DNA of 64,000 nt from Actinomadura madurae (GTDB lineage: Bacteria; Actinomycetota; Actinomycetes; Streptosporangiales; Streptosporangiaceae), in contig NZ_FOVH01000003.1 in assembly GCF_900115095.1 (NCBI RefSeq), positions 186,001-250,000 of the forward strand. The letters run 5' to 3'. The notes beneath the pieces are model-generated. The model saw only the letters and a program-made list of their open reading frames with translations, was not told the DNA's origin and did no database searches. Positions 63,096 to 64,000 of this stretch are shown here, piece by piece. Each line of letters opens with the position of its first letter. Position 1 is the first letter of the stretch. Position numbers and translations under genes: made by a program.

Positions 63096-63649
63096 TCGGA
63101 CACCTCCTGGGCGGTCAGCGCGGCGGCGACCGCGGCCCGGGCATGATGCAGCCGGCTCTTCACTGTGCCGACCGGGATGGCGAGCACCTCGGCGACGTCG
63201 GCGAGCGGCAGGCCGGCCACGAACACCAGAGCGATCACGTCCCGGTGGTGATCGGGCAGCCGGCCGATGGCCGCGGCCACCGGTGTGCCGCCCGCCGCCG
63301 CGATCGCCAGCTCGTCCGGACCGGCGGCCTGGTCGGGCCGATCATGCAAGGGAACGCCGATGGCCTGCGGCCCGGACCGGCCGCGCAGCCGATTGTGCGC
63401 CTGGCGACGGGCCACCCCGAACAACCACGTCGTCACCTTGGAGCGGCCCTCGAAGGCGACGGCCGACCGCCATACCGCCAGCATCGTGTCCTGGAGGATC
63501 TCCTCGGCGGTCATCCGGTCGCCGGCCAACCGGTACAGGTAACCGAACAGCGCCTCGGAGTGCCGCTCGTAGAGCCGGGTCAGCGCGCCCGCGTCGCCGG
63601 CGGCGACCGCGCGCACCAGCGCCTCATCGCCCGGCTCGGAACGCGCCAT
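63092..63649 (-). CDS. ECF-type RNA polymerase sigma factor
   Basis: 185 aa. Region 2 (LYERHSEALFGYLYRLAGDRMTAEEILQDTMLAVWRSA, GRSKVTTWLFGVARRQAHNRLR) and region 4 (AAIGRLPDHHRDVIALVFVAGLPLADVAEVLAIPVGTVKSRLHHAR). Region 1.1 and 3 absent, as in ECF sigmas. It heads a five-gene operon with overlapping stops and starts. ATG with GGAAGGGGTGAG upstream. Divergent from pruA with 223 bases between. Confidence 0.93.
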   Translation of the reverse strand: MARSEPGDEALVRAVAAGDAGALTRLYERHSEALFGYLYRLAGDRMTAEEILQDTMLAVWRSAVAFEGRSKVTTWLFGVARRQAHNRLRGRSGPQAIGVPLHDRPDQAAGPDELAIAAAGGTPVAAAIGRLPDHHRDVIALVFVAGLPLADVAEVLAIPVGTVKSRLHHARAAVAAALTAQEVSE

Positions 63650-63676
63650 CCGCTCACCCCTTCCATCTGAGAGTAG

Positions 63677-63703
63677 GTAGCAAGCACCGGCGCCAACGGT
63701 TCA
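63677..63703 (-). promoter_or_regulatory. Possible ECF autoregulatory promoter
   Basis: On the minus strand TGAACC (63703–63698), 17 bases, CTAC (63680–63677), in front of the sigma gene. The AAC core of the −35 fits ECF promoters; the −10 is weak. Confidence 0.3.
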
Positions 63704-63872
63704 CCGCACATCCGCCCCGGCTCTTCATGGGGCATGCAGCCGGCGGCACGGCGGGAGAGTCGCGTTCTGGGTGAGTGCCGTGTCCTCGGCCGGTCCGGTG
63801 CATTTCGTGTGCGTGGGGCGGGTAGATCCCCCGGCACGTCGACAACGCCGTCGGATCGCAGGGAGCCGTCAG

Positions 63873-64000
63873 ATGGACGCCGTGACGAACGTGCCGGTAC
63901 CCGTGAACGAGCCGGTCAAGGGGTACGCGCCGGGCAGCGGGGAGCGCGCCGCGCTGGAAGCGAAGATCAAGGAGCTGGGCGGCGCGGAGACCGAGCTGAC
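63873..64000 (+). CDS. pruA: L-glutamate gamma-semialdehyde dehydrogenase, N-terminal fragment
   Basis: The first 42 codons only. The peptide starts MDAVTNVPVPVNEPV and continues KGYAPGSGERAALEAKIKELGG, the characteristic N-terminus of actinobacterial 1-pyrroline-5-carboxylate dehydrogenase (proline to glutamate). ATG has GGGAG seven bases upstream. The catalytic domain lies beyond the window. Confidence 0.85.
   Translation, partial: MDAVTNVPVPVNEPVKGYAPGSGERAALEAKIKELGGAETEL

Noticed and set aside
63654..63845. Short minus-strand frames upstream of the sigma gene
   Set aside because: They cover the promoter region, have no ribosome sites and no recognisable content.

Overview
The window is a chromosomal stretch of a high-GC Gram-positive actinobacterium, most likely of the Streptosporangiales or Thermomonosporaceae (Actinomadura-like) type. 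This rests on the GC-rich codon pattern with many GTG starts, the conserved gene order whiB–glycosyltransferase–DUF5719–metallopeptidase–DUF3499–manB–Trm112–SIS–CDF–ahcY–mtrA–mtrB–lpqB–comF–hpf–secA, and a DasR-type GlcNAc locus. No rRNA, tRNA, CRISPR array, insertion sequence or prophage was seen. The host assignment is inference.

Positions 1–23,900 hold the envelope and sugar-nucleotide side of the conserved core. They start with the tail of a WhiB regulator, then a very large GT2 membrane glycosyltransferase, DUF5719, a degenerate zincin and DUF3499. Phosphomannomutase manB, Trm112, an SIS protein and a CDF metal exporter follow. Two NarL-type sensor kinase/regulator pairs are embedded here; one is overlapped by a secreted solute-binding/VWA protein and has a receiver lacking the usual lysine. 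Next come ahcY, a second archaeal/Thermotoga-type S-adenosylhomocysteinase, a Pro-rich membrane protein, an RDD protein and a SpoIIM-type membrane protein.

Positions 23,900–41,800 hold a minus-strand operon (membrane protein, DUF4129, DUF4350, MoxR, DUF58) whose genes all overlap. It diverges from mtrA-mtrB-lpqB. ComF, HPF, an orphan NarL regulator, a YcaQ-like DNA glycosylase and SecA follow. Between comF and hpf is a highly folded leader that is a good candidate for the raiA-type structured RNA, with a second hairpin around the hpf ribosome binding site.

Positions 41,900–58,300 form an amino-sugar and cell-wall recycling region. EIIC and a DasR-like repressor diverge from nagA–SIS deaminase–EIIB–EIIA–HAD–HPr–EI, so the whole phosphoryl relay from EI to EIIC is in one locus. 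Two palindromic dre-type operators lie in the divergent promoter region. Next door are a GH3 (NagZ-like) lipoprotein, a class A penicillin-binding protein, a BadF-type amino-sugar kinase, an RpiR/MurR regulator and MurQ. Together these could release, import, phosphorylate and degrade GlcNAc and MurNAc from chitin and peptidoglycan.

Positions 58,300–64,000 contain a HAD hydrolase, a DUF6912 protein and a five-gene minus-strand operon: ECF sigma factor, zinc-finger anti-sigma fused to a transporter-like membrane domain, two ABC-2 membrane proteins and an ABC ATPase. The window ends in the start of pruA.
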